A stretch of DNA of 7,609 nucleotides. It comes from Patescibacteria group bacterium UBA1441. Its GTDB lineage: Bacteria > Patescibacteriota > Minisyncoccia > Minisyncoccales > UBA1441. The stretch spans positions 31,218-38,826 of the forward strand of contig DCTL01000019.1 of assembly GCA_002329255.1 (NCBI GenBank), read 5' to 3'. The notes below the pieces were generated by a model. It searched no databases, had not been told where the DNA came from, and worked only from the letters and a program-made list of their open reading frames with translations. Below are positions 1 through 6,787 of the stretch, in pieces (position 1 is the first letter of the stretch; each line of letters starts with the position of its first letter). The translations under genes and the position numbers were made by a program.

Positions 1-2
1 TA

Positions 3-392
3 GAAGATCGCCTGGAGAGCGTTGTGAAGCGTCGGCCAGAATCAGTTGATAAATCAATTGAAAAACCGGCGCCAAAAAAGAATACAACAAATAGCTACCA
101 GGCTCCTCAGCCCAAGAAATCAGTACCAAGCGAACTGAAGCCAAATCGAACCTATGATCTGAATACCGGACGGGAGGTTGATCAGGCTCCAACTGAGAGA
201 CAGGAGAAAATTCTACAGATGATTCGTCAGCAACCTCGGATTCAGATGCGCCAGATTCAAGAAGAATTGACTGATGTAACCAGTCGAACATTGAGGCGAG
301 ATTTAGAAAGCCTGGTTCAGCAGCAAAAGATTGTTCGAGTGGGGCGGGGAACGGGTACCTTTTATCGAGTTAATTTTGTGGATAACTCCTGA
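3..392 (+). CDS. DeoR-type winged-helix DNA-binding protein, probably 5'-truncated
   Basis: Likely transcriptional regulator. The last ~60 residues form a DeoR-like helix-turn-helix and wing: a helix beginning ERQEKILQMI, a second helix around RQIQEEL, a recognition helix at SRTLRRDLESL, then a basic wing KIVRVGRGTGTFYRV. Before it lies a Lys/Pro/Gln-rich disordered stretch. No sugar-sensing domain of classical DeoR repressors follows; the protein ends just after the wing. The start is uncertain. The frame is open to the left edge (first full codon at 3), which suggests an N-terminally cut gene. However, GTG at 24 has a GGAG at 14-17 with a 6-nt gap, and a TAG sits at 1-3 in another frame, so a true start at 24 (122 residues) is possible. 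The TGA stop lies 8 bp before the first CGGACAT repeat, making this protein the first candidate to bind that array. Family call is from motif reading; the target is inference. Confidence 0.72.
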   Translation, partial: EDRLESVVKRRPESVDKSIEKPAPKKNTTNSYQAPQPKKSVPSELKPNRTYDLNTGREVDQAPTERQEKILQMIRQQPRIQMRQIQEELTDVTSRTLRRDLESLVQQQKIVRVGRGTGTFYRVNFVDNS

Positions 393-397
393 ATAAA

Positions 398-544
398 TAC
401 GGACATTTCCTTTTGCTACTATGTCCTATTAAACGGACATAATATAGGTAGTGAACGGATTGCGGACATATTGTCTGCAGTTAAGGGACGACAGTGGAGA
501 AGTTGTGAATATACGGACATTAATTTAAATCATTTTACGGACAT
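398..544 (+). repeat. Array of five direct CGGACAT motifs, candidate operator region
   Basis: CGGACAT occurs on the + strand at 400-406, 434-440, 463-469, 514-520 and 538-544; copies 1, 4 and 5 read TACGGACAT. Start-to-start distances are 34, 29, 51 and 24 bp, so it is neither a phased tandem repeat nor a CRISPR. An inverted ATGTCC at 421-426 pairs with copy 2 to give TATGTCC-N8-GGACATA (420-441). Copy 3 sits in an imperfect palindrome, TGCGGACA-TAT-TGTCTGCA (461-479). The array fills the gap between the HTH gene and the ECF sigma gene, and the last copy ends 5 bp before the sigma ATG. Seen directly: the repeats. Inferred: binding sites for a transcription factor, most simply the adjacent DeoR-like protein. 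Confidence 0.7.
503..530 (+). promoter_or_regulatory. Weak candidate promoter for the ECF sigma gene
   Basis: TTGTGA (503-508), a 16-bp spacer and TTAAAT (525-530) resemble a housekeeping sigma promoter, which would start transcription near 537, about 13 nt before the ATG at 550. One CGGACAT copy (514-520) lies in the spacer and another (538-544) at the predicted start point, a layout that would suit repression. The match to consensus is modest and the region is AT-rich, so this is tentative. Confidence 0.3.
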
Positions 545-549
545 CACCG

Positions 550-1074
550 ATGAATCCTCATAAGAGTTTTGGCCGGGTCTACGACACTCAGGTGGCCAAG
601 ATATATCGCTATATTCGACTTAAAGTCAGTTCTCGAGAGACAGCTGAAGATTTAACCGCTCAGGTTTTTGAGCGGGGCTGGATTGTTTATCGAGAGGGCC
701 TTGATCCAGATAATGAACGTTCAGAGGTTAGAAATTTAAAGGCCCTGCTTTATCAGTTAGCCCGCCATGCGATTGCTGACTATTATCGTCTTGAAACTCG
801 CCGAGAGGTCGTTCGACTGGGTGATCGTGATTTGGCTGGAGAAGAGGATCTATCGGAGCGAGCGGCTCAGAGTCAGGAAATGCAGCAGATTTTAAAGGCT
901 TTAAACCGTCTTAAGCCCGATTATCAGGATTTAATCATTCAGCGTTATTTAAACGGCTTATCGATTGAAGAGATAGCCGATCAGTCAGCAAAGTCGACGG
1001 GCGCAATCAAAACGGCTTTGCATCGAGCTCGAGAAGCCCTGAAGGGGGAATTAAATAAGGATTCGGCGGCTTAA
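550..1074 (+). CDS. ECF-type RNA polymerase sigma factor (sigma-70 family)
   Basis: A 174-residue alternative sigma factor that would direct RNA polymerase to a dedicated promoter set. Region 2 spans about residues 8-80: FGRVYDTQVAKIYRYI, then AEDLTAQVFERGW (core-binding 2.1/2.2 part) and LYQLARHAIADYYR (the -10-reading 2.4 part). A charged linker (about 85-110) leads to region 4 at about 112-167, with LNRLKPDYQDLIIQRYLNGLS-type helices and the HTH IEEIADQSAKSTGAIKTALHRAREAL that would read the -35 element. Length and the absence of regions 1 and 3 fit the ECF group. ATG at 550 is chosen because region 2 starts right after it; there is no strong Shine-Dalgarno, only GGA inside the last CGGACAT copy 8 nt upstream. 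A membrane protein gene follows after 47 nt, the usual place for an anti-sigma factor. The regulon cannot be read from this window. Confidence 0.93.
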   Translation: MNPHKSFGRVYDTQVAKIYRYIRLKVSSRETAEDLTAQVFERGWIVYREGLDPDNERSEVRNLKALLYQLARHAIADYYRLETRREVVRLGDRDLAGEEDLSERAAQSQEMQQILKALNRLKPDYQDLIIQRYLNGLSIEEIADQSAKSTGAIKTALHRAREALKGELNKDSAA

Positions 1075-1121
1075 AAACTGTAACCTTTTGGGCTGAATAA
1101 CGGCTTATTATATAGAAGATC

Positions 1122-1790
1122 ATGAACGATCACGAGTTAATCAAAAAGGTTAAATTACTGAAAAAGATAGAACCCAGTCAGAACTGGGTCGGTTTGACGA
1201 GGCGAGAATTACTAGGGCAAACCGAATTGACTCCGAGTTGGTTTATGGTTCATTGGCGACCAGCCTTGGCGGGTTTATTGTTAAGCCTGATTTTAGTCAG
1301 TGGGCTTTTAGGTTTAATTCGATTTGGGCAAGAGGATCCGTTATTAGTTGATCCGAACGAAGAGCCAATGACTATTGCTCAGTACAGTCCCTTGTCTGGT
1401 TTGGAAGACTCTCTTTTTAATTTGAAAGACCAGATTGTTGACTTGAAAGACCAGATTACGGTTCGCGACAGTCAGCCATTGGTGACTGGAACCAAGAATC
1501 GCCAGGCTCAAGAGATTCAGTCGGTTATTCAAAGCATTCGGGCCTTGACTCAGAATATTGAAGAAGTTGATCGGGATCGAGTTTTGGCTTCATTGAATGA
1601 TGAAATTGAAGAGGCTGGGGAAGAGATCAAGCTTGCCTTCTTAGAAAGTGAGCTGAATGATTTGAGAGAACAAGCTAGCCAGGGTTTGTTAAGCGAAGAA
1701 AAGATGTTAGGATTGTCCGAGGTAGAAGATCTCTACCAAGATGAAGAGTACGAAGGCGCCTTTTGGCGCTTAATAGAATTAGTCAATTAA
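1122..1790 (+). CDS. Single-pass membrane protein, putative partner or anti-sigma factor of the upstream ECF sigma
   Basis: 222 residues. The N-terminal ~45 residues are charged and should be cytosolic (ELIKKVKLLKKIEPSQNW, then RRELLGQ). A hydrophobic helix at about 48-66 (ALAGLLLSLILVSGLLGLI) is the only membrane segment. The outer part is acidic and helical: heptad-like LKDQIVDLKDQI at 101-112, then long Glu/Leu/Gln-rich helices to the end (about 125-220). This topology and the position just after an ECF sigma gene are typical of anti-sigma factors, but the His/Cys zinc motif of ZAS-type anti-sigmas is absent, so the sigma-binding role is inferred from context. The N-terminal pattern of basic helix, P-x-x-x-W and RRELL resembles proteins that follow sigma factors in other Patescibacteria (recollection, not verified). 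ATG at 1122 has only a weak AGAAG upstream; the two genes probably share a transcript. A periplasmic or surface-sensing role for the coiled coil is speculation. Confidence 0.72.
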   Translation: MNDHELIKKVKLLKKIEPSQNWVGLTRRELLGQTELTPSWFMVHWRPALAGLLLSLILVSGLLGLIRFGQEDPLLVDPNEEPMTIAQYSPLSGLEDSLFNLKDQIVDLKDQITVRDSQPLVTGTKNRQAQEIQSVIQSIRALTQNIEEVDRDRVLASLNDEIEEAGEEIKLAFLESELNDLREQASQGLLSEEKMLGLSEVEDLYQDEEYEGAFWRLIELVN

Positions 1791-1827
1791 TGACGATTTG
1801 TTTCATTTTGCAAGCAAGTCGTTGGTC

Positions 1828-1856
1828 TTGTCTTGTGCTTTAACAAGATTTAGACT
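1828..1856 (+). promoter_or_regulatory. Candidate promoter of the 959-residue surface protein gene
   Basis: TTGTCT (1828-1833), a 17-bp spacer and TAGACT (1851-1856) each match the sigma-70 hexamers at 4 of 6 positions, giving a start near 1863 and a leader of about 52 nt. The spacer is almost filled by a perfect inverted repeat, TCTTGT-GCTTTA-ACAAGA (1831-1848 outer limits), which could be an operator. The preceding gene ends at 1790 without a convincing terminator: ACGATTTG (1793-1800) can pair with CAAGTCGT (1815-1822) but no T-run follows. Confidence 0.4.
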
Positions 1857-1914
1857 GGTCGACAGCGGCCGATTAGAGGAATAGAAAAAATTAATTGAAT
1901 AAAAAGCAAATAAA

Positions 1915-4794
1915 ATGAATAGAAAAAGATTTTTTGCCTTGATTACAAGCTTTGCTTTAATGGCCACTTTAGCTGCTCCAATCAGTGCGATGACATCGAC
2001 TGAGATGCAGGAGATGATCGAAGCTTTGAACGCTCAGATCGCTCTCTTACAGCAACAGTTAGCTAATTTGAATGGTGGCAGCACAACGACTCCTTCGTTC
2101 ACCGGGATTCCGGCGAGCTTTACGTTTACCCGCAATCTGCGTTTAGGCAGCTCTGGGGATGACGTTAAGTACCTTCAGATTATTCTGAATTCCGATCCGG
2201 ACACTCGTTTACGCGAGTCAGGAGTTGGTGCGCCCGGACAAGAGACCAGCTATTTTGGTCCTTTGACCGAATCAGCAGTAATCAAGTTCCAGAACAAGTA
2301 TGCAACGACAGTTTTGCATCCTTTGAGTTTGACTAGCGGAACCGGTTTTGTCGGTTCATCTACTCGAACTAAACTAAATGCTATCTTAGTTGAGGCGACT
2401 GAACCAGAGGTTGTTTTACCTCCAGTTGACGACGATGACGACGAGCCAAGCGTTCCAGCGGCTGCACCTATGACAGTTAGCTTAGCAGCTGATACGCCTA
2501 CATCTGCTAATCTTTGGAGAGGCTCAGCGAATAATGTCGTGGCTAAATTCACCTTCAACGGTGGTAGCGCTCCAGTTAATGTTAGTGGTTTGACTTTACG
2601 CTCTTACGGCACGACTGAAGCAACGGGAACGAATGACATTACAGCGGTCAAGATTCTCGATGAAAACAATGTTCAAGTGGGAACAAACAGAACAGTGGCA
2701 GGCAATGTGATTAATTTTGTGTTTGTTCCATCGGTATCCATTCCAGCCAATTCCTCGAGGACTCTTTCTGTTGCTGTGAACGTTGGAACAGGTGCAACAG
2801 TTATGTCTCAGGCTCGATATGGCATTGAAAGCGCGAGCAGTGTTTCTGGTGGTGTTTTCACTGGAACCTTCCCAGTTGTTGGTGAGTCATTCACCATTAT
2901 TCCAGCTGGCTCATCTGGGTCAGTGAGCGTTGCCGACTATGGAAGCGTTCCTTTGACCAGTGTTAAGATTGGCCAAAAAGATGTAGTGCTCGAGAGATTC
3001 ACAGTTTCATCCGGATCTAACGAAGATGTTATCATCAGTCAAATTGCAGTTACTAATGCTGCTGCTGCTACTATTTCAGACAATGACATCTCTAATTTAC
3101 GGATTAGAGAGGTTGGCGGCCAAGAGGTGGCTGGTCCAGCTAATTTGTTGAATCGAAAGGCTACCTTTAATTTGACAACACCAATTTCTCTAACCAAGGG
3201 TACTGCCAAGAACTTTGAGTTAATCGGTGATATCGTTAGCGGTAATTCGAGAGATGTTAGAATTAACTTAGCGGCTGGTGCAGTGGTGGCAGAAGGTGTT
3301 AGTTCGGGCATTAGCTTAGTTAGCAGCGGTTCGAGCACATCAACTACAATCACTATCGGCACGGGTCAGTTGGTTGTTTCTATGTCTGGCAGTCATCCAG
3401 TAGGGGCATCAGCTTCGGTTGTGCAAAACTCAACTCGTAAGACTCTTGCTGCTTTTGATGTCAGATCTCTAGGAGAAGATGTTATCTTGAATTCGATTGA
3501 TTTGAAGTTTAATGCTGCTCCTGATGTCACTGGGACAGAGCAATTAATTTCGGTTGGTCTTTATGATGGTGACGCCTTGGTCTCCAATTTGCAGGACGTT
3601 AGTGAGGAGAATGATGCAACTTTCTCGTTGAACTGGACTATCCCGGCGGGAACAGCTAAAACATTGTACGTCCGAGGAATAGACAGCAGTCTTGATGCTT
3701 CTGGTGGTAGTGCAACTTTAATAACTACTTGGTCAGGATATGATGGTTATGGTTTGTCTTCGGGTGTGGCTTTGACTAGTACTGCTGATGTATCTGCTTT
3801 AGGCATCACGGTTTATGCTGCAGGAGACGCTACTTTAGCGGCCAGCACGACCAAGACTCCTCACAATCAGGCTATTCGAGTTCCATCCAATGGTGTTACT
3901 TTAGCCGCTCTGAGGGTTTATGCTGTGCGTGAAGACTCCAAGTTAACCAATCTGATTATTACCACTTCTCATGCAGATAAAGTATCAGGGTTGACAATTC
4001 ACGCGGAGGACGGAACAACCCTTTCGGTTCCTGTTGCAGAGTCGGGCCAGAAGTTTACCTTTGATGCGACTCACTTGTTGCAAGACATTGTTTTCGCCAA
4101 AGGTGAATACACAACTCTCTTACTGAAGGGTAATGTTATTGCGGCTCAAGCTGATTACACCCTGTCTATTGCTAACACTGATGATCATTTTATTGCAGTC
4201 GGTGTCAACAGTAGTAGCCAGATCTCCAAGAAAAACCTTCCTTTCGCAATTTCTTCTCCTCATAGTGGTGGAACGTTCACATTCACAGATAAGGTTATTG
4301 AGATGGAGAAAGACGCCACTTCTCCGAGTGGCAGTGTTTCTCGAGCAACGCAAACAGTAACTGGTGTCTGGACCTTAACCAACGAGGATGCTTCAGCAGC
4401 TGATGCGACAATAACTGCTATAAAGTTCACTTCTAAGACCGGATTACCTAGCGGGCTTACAGACGGGGTTGATGGAGGTGGCGATGCTGCTCTATTCAGT
4501 CTTTATGACGGAGACGGGAACAAGATTTCTGTTGACGCTGATAGAGACTTGGTTAAGGCTAATGGAACAATCGAATTCCATACACTTGGTACAAACTTAG
4601 TAGTTTCTGCTGGTCAGCCAAAGACTTTGAAATTGGTTGTAAACACAACAGATACTTCTATTTGGCCGTCCAACACCCAGATTCAGTGGACATTAGCAGC
4701 CTATGCTGATGCTACGGTAACGGGTGGTGGAGTTGGTTATGCTGGATCAGTTTGGTCTATTCCAGCTGATGCCAACATCGTAAGCCTTCCCTAA
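1915..4794 (+). CDS. Large secreted S-layer-like protein with peptidoglycan-binding domain and five repeated beta modules
   Basis: 959 residues, exported, probably a structural cell-surface protein. Order: signal peptide about 1-25 (MNRKRFF, hydrophobic core, APISA); Leu/Gln-rich helix about 27-52 (IEALNAQIALLQQQLANL); PG_binding_1-like domain about 75-158, with LGSSGDDVKYLQ, YFGPLTESAVIKFQ and STRTKLNAIL; linker with five Asp in a row (172-176); then five divergent modules at about 186-332, 333-483, 484-636, 637-782 and 783-959. Each module has an F/L/W-x-V strand followed by a D/N-rich turn, an 'I/L-x-L-x-D-x-D-G'-like strand, and a strand of the type GTAKTLxLxG. There is no cysteine in the whole protein and little charge, as in many S-layer proteins. 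The start is ATG 1915, as the signal peptide follows at once; there is no Shine-Dalgarno, only an A-rich leader. The gene is monocistronic by its own candidate promoter and strong terminator. Wall anchoring through the PG-binding domain is known for that family; the S-layer role is inference. Confidence 0.85.
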   Translation: MNRKRFFALITSFALMATLAAPISAMTSTEMQEMIEALNAQIALLQQQLANLNGGSTTTPSFTGIPASFTFTRNLRLGSSGDDVKYLQIILNSDPDTRLRESGVGAPGQETSYFGPLTESAVIKFQNKYATTVLHPLSLTSGTGFVGSSTRTKLNAILVEATEPEVVLPPVDDDDDEPSVPAAAPMTVSLAADTPTSANLWRGSANNVVAKFTFNGGSAPVNVSGLTLRSYGTTEATGTNDITAVKILDENNVQVGTNRTVAGNVINFVFVPSVSIPANSSRTLSVAVNVGTGATVMSQARYGIESASSVSGGVFTGTFPVVGESFTIIPAGSSGSVSVADYGSVPLTSVKIGQKDVVLERFTVSSGSNEDVIISQIAVTNAAAATISDNDISNLRIREVGGQEVAGPANLLNRKATFNLTTPISLTKGTAKNFELIGDIVSGNSRDVRINLAAGAVVAEGVSSGISLVSSGSSTSTTITIGTGQLVVSMSGSHPVGASASVVQNSTRKTLAAFDVRSLGEDVILNSIDLKFNAAPDVTGTEQLISVGLYDGDALVSNLQDVSEENDATFSLNWTIPAGTAKTLYVRGIDSSLDASGGSATLITTWSGYDGYGLSSGVALTSTADVSALGITVYAAGDATLAASTTKTPHNQAIRVPSNGVTLAALRVYAVREDSKLTNLIITTSHADKVSGLTIHAEDGTTLSVPVAESGQKFTFDATHLLQDIVFAKGEYTTLLLKGNVIAAQADYTLSIANTDDHFIAVGVNSSSQISKKNLPFAISSPHSGGTFTFTDKVIEMEKDATSPSGSVSRATQTVTGVWTLTNEDASAADATITAIKFTSKTGLPSGLTDGVDGGGDAALFSLYDGDGNKISVDADRDLVKANGTIEFHTLGTNLVVSAGQPKTLKLVVNTTDTSIWPSNTQIQWTLAAYADATVTGGGVGYAGSVWSIPADANIVSLP

Positions 4795-4824
4795 TTCTGT
4801 AATTACTGAATTTCTAGACGGAAT

Positions 4825-4855
4825 AAAAAGAGCCCTCGTTAGGGGGCTCTTTTTT
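4825..4855 (+). terminator. Rho-independent terminator after the 959-residue surface protein gene
   Basis: AAAAAGAGCCC (4825-4835) pairs perfectly with GGGCTCTTTTT (4844-4854), with loop TCGTTAGG, and the 3' arm is itself a T-run. It begins 30 bp after the TAA at 4792-4794. The A-run on the left arm means it could also stop transcription from the opposite strand. Confidence 0.93.
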
Positions 4856-4870
4856 AGATGTTATAGATTC

Positions 4871-4898
4871 TTGAATTATTTTTTTAAATCGCTATGCT
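4871..4898 (+). promoter_or_regulatory. Candidate promoter of the 551-residue exported protein gene
   Basis: TTGAAT (4871-4876), a 16-bp spacer and TATGCT (4893-4898) each match sigma-70 hexamers at 4 of 6 positions. The position is sensible: it comes just after the terminator and would give a leader of about 140 nt before the TTG at 5047. Confidence 0.4.
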
Positions 4899-4928
4899 GA
4901 AAATGCACTGAATAAGTAAACTAAACGC

Positions 4929-4994
4929 AGGACAAGCTGGCCGACCCAGAATAAGCCACGACGAACAGATTTGATGAGTCCTTCGGTTGGGTCG
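4929..4994 (+). other. Inverted repeats in the leader of the 551-residue protein gene
   Basis: CGACCCA (4942-4948) is the exact reverse complement of TGGGTCG (4988-4994), with 39 nt between. Competing pairings exist: AGGAC (4929-4933) with GTCCT (4978-4982), and CTGG (4937-4940) with CCAG (4946-4949). The segment lies downstream of the candidate promoter at 4871-4898, so it would be transcribed. No known riboswitch was recognised. Elsewhere in 4795-5046, beyond the terminator and promoter, the sequence is AT-rich with no visible gene. Confidence 0.35.
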
Positions 4995-5046
4995 TCAATT
5001 TATACATTAATACCGATTAATTAAATATTATAAATTAAAAAGGAAA

Positions 5047-6702
5047 TTGGGAGAAAAATTAATCTATTTAGTTCTATTATTATTGGTTTCTTGCTTTTTC
5101 AAATCTGTAGCTTTTGCAGATGTTACGATCACAGAGACAACTGGAGGAACTAATCTGTCTGCAGATACTTGTAATCTTTCGTTTACTAATTTAGAGGGGC
5201 TAAAAATTACGGAAAGTATTGCTGGAGAAATTAGAACGGGTAATATTGTTTTGAATGCTCCGACTGGTTATGTTTTTAACACTGAACAAGATGTTACAGC
5301 GACGATTGAAGGCAACATTGATTTAGGGGCTGGACCTGGTGTCATCCAAACAGCTACTCCATTGTCAGGAACGATTACCTTTAGCGTTTTAGCTTCAAGC
5401 AGTAATGTTTCCAGTATCACTTTTAGCAATATTCAAATAATGCCTGTCAATTGCGTTGTTCCTAATTCTGGTAATCTTTATTTTGATGGGACGGCTGGGG
5501 TAAGCGGAGGAGCTGGCAATCTAACGATAGTTTCTGGCGTTCTTGATAAATTTGAGGTAACCATAGTTCCGGAAACTGGTCTGACCGGATCTAATTTAAC
5601 AACAACAATTATCGCACAAGATCAGCATGAGAACACAACGGTGGATGGCTTTTCTGAGGATGTTGTGCTTACAACAGATCAAGGGGCTTTGATTTATCCT
5701 GATACTATTTTGAATTCTGAATTTACCAATGGCATCTGGAATGGGTACATTTTTATAGACAACATCGCGGCGGTCCACACCGTGACTGCTGCGGGAAATG
5801 GTAAAACAGGGAATGATACTGTAGATATTGGATTAAACAAAATCACAAATTTAAAATGTCAGTCGTCAGGGCAGACTGGAGCTATTTGGCTTAGCTGGAT
5901 CGAACCGGCACAGCCGGTTAGCGGAATGTTTACTGGCTATGTCGTCAAATATAGTACTATAGCCTTAAGTGACAGTAATTGGAATAAAAGTACGTCGATT
6001 CTCTATTCTCAATCTTGGGCGCCTGCTCCTGCTCAGGGTAGTGCGACTCAGCAATTAATCACTGGTCTTAATCCAGGAACTCATTACTATTTTGGTGTTA
6101 AATTAGGGAAGGAGGGAGATACAATTGGTTCATTTGTCTCTGGCACGACAACATTCTGTATGGCACCAGCATCATCATCGGAAGCAGTTACAATTGCACC
6201 GCCTGCATCTCACATTACCTATCCTTCTATGAATCAAGAACTGTTGGCTGGACAACCGGTGCATATTCAGGGAACTGCTCGAGCGGCAGAAGGATCATCA
6301 ATTCAAAAAGTAGAGCTTAGCATTGATAATAGTGAATGGATTAAAGCGCAGGTAACTGATAATGTTGATCAAGATTTTGTTTGGGAATATATCTGGTCAA
6401 ATCCAACTGTGGGCGAAAAGACGCTTCGTACCCGAGCTTATGATTGGGTAAATAATATTGAGGAAAGCGACGATGGTATCAAGATCAGAGTAGTCAGTGA
6501 GCTAACAGAGGAAGTAGATGGCACTGAGTCTAATTCGGGGGTAGAATCCGGAAATGGTTCTAACCTAGATATTCCCGAATCTCTTCTACCACATTTAAAT
6601 CCGCAAACGGCTCAGGAAATTGGAGAAAATATCATTGCCTTACAAACATATCTAATAGGCTTATTAAACCAACTGATTACTTCCTTGTTGTCTGGAGCCT
6701 AA
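5047..6702 (+). CDS. Exported multi-domain surface protein with Ig-like and fibronectin-III-like domains
   Basis: 551 residues, probably an adhesin or coat component. Signal sequence about 1-24 (KLIYLVLLLLVS, then AFA before D25). A lipobox-like LVSC at 13-16 makes lipoprotein processing an alternative. Domains by pattern: N-terminal beta domain about 25-163 (TGGTNLSADTCNLSF, IVLNAPTGYVFNT); Ig/invasin-like domain about 165-262 (LDKFEVTIVPETGL, IIAQDQHENTTV, VVLTTDQGA); fibronectin-III-like about 264-372 (IWLSWIEP, GYVVKYST, ITGLNPGTHYYFGVK); Ig-like domain about 385-484 resembling the Mo-co oxidoreductase dimerisation fold (VELSIDNSEWIKAQV, WEYIW, LRTRAYDWVNN); acidic linker about 485-510; C-terminal amphipathic helix 524-548. 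Cys at 16, 42, 136, 271 and 371. The start is TTG at 5047, because the signal peptide begins there, an in-frame TAA lies at 5008-5010 and no ATG or GTG intervenes. AGGA at 5041-5044 is an unusually close ribosome site. No enzyme motif seen. Confidence 0.8.
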   Translation: MGEKLIYLVLLLLVSCFFKSVAFADVTITETTGGTNLSADTCNLSFTNLEGLKITESIAGEIRTGNIVLNAPTGYVFNTEQDVTATIEGNIDLGAGPGVIQTATPLSGTITFSVLASSSNVSSITFSNIQIMPVNCVVPNSGNLYFDGTAGVSGGAGNLTIVSGVLDKFEVTIVPETGLTGSNLTTTIIAQDQHENTTVDGFSEDVVLTTDQGALIYPDTILNSEFTNGIWNGYIFIDNIAAVHTVTAAGNGKTGNDTVDIGLNKITNLKCQSSGQTGAIWLSWIEPAQPVSGMFTGYVVKYSTIALSDSNWNKSTSILYSQSWAPAPAQGSATQQLITGLNPGTHYYFGVKLGKEGDTIGSFVSGTTTFCMAPASSSEAVTIAPPASHITYPSMNQELLAGQPVHIQGTARAAEGSSIQKVELSIDNSEWIKAQVTDNVDQDFVWEYIWSNPTVGEKTLRTRAYDWVNNIEESDDGIKIRVVSELTEEVDGTESNSGVESGNGSNLDIPESLLPHLNPQTAQEIGENIIALQTYLIGLLNQLITSLLSGA

Positions 6703-6787
6703 TAGCATTTTCTTGGGTATTTATGGCTTGGCGGGTGGTTAATCCAGGGCTGGTTCAGGCTCTCTGAGATGAGTAAGTCGATAAGGC

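Noticed and set aside
398..544. CGGACAT array as a CRISPR or plasmid iteron origin
   Set aside because: Repeats are only 7-9 bp with irregular gaps of 17-44 bp, and no cas or rep gene is nearby.
1081..1121. AACC (1083-1086) and CGG (1101-1103) as an ECF autoregulated promoter before the membrane partner gene
   Set aside because: Motif is too short and not repeated upstream of the sigma gene or the surface genes, so it cannot be told from chance.
2250..4360. Open frames on the opposite strand or another + frame within the large surface gene, e.g. 2250-2558, 3039-3362, 4120-4353 and 4133-4360
   Set aside because: They overlap a convincing 959-residue secreted protein, show low-complexity translations and have no start context; they are shadows.
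4971..5000. TTGATGAGTCCTTCGG resembles the CUGAUGAG core of a hammerhead ribozyme
   Set aside because: The required GAAAC segment and closing stems are absent downstream, so the catalytic core cannot form.
6721..6787. GC-richer stretch after the 551-residue gene as a tRNA or small RNA gene
   Set aside because: No cloverleaf, no TTCGA arm and only a trivial CCAG-GG-CTGG repeat; nothing supports an RNA gene.
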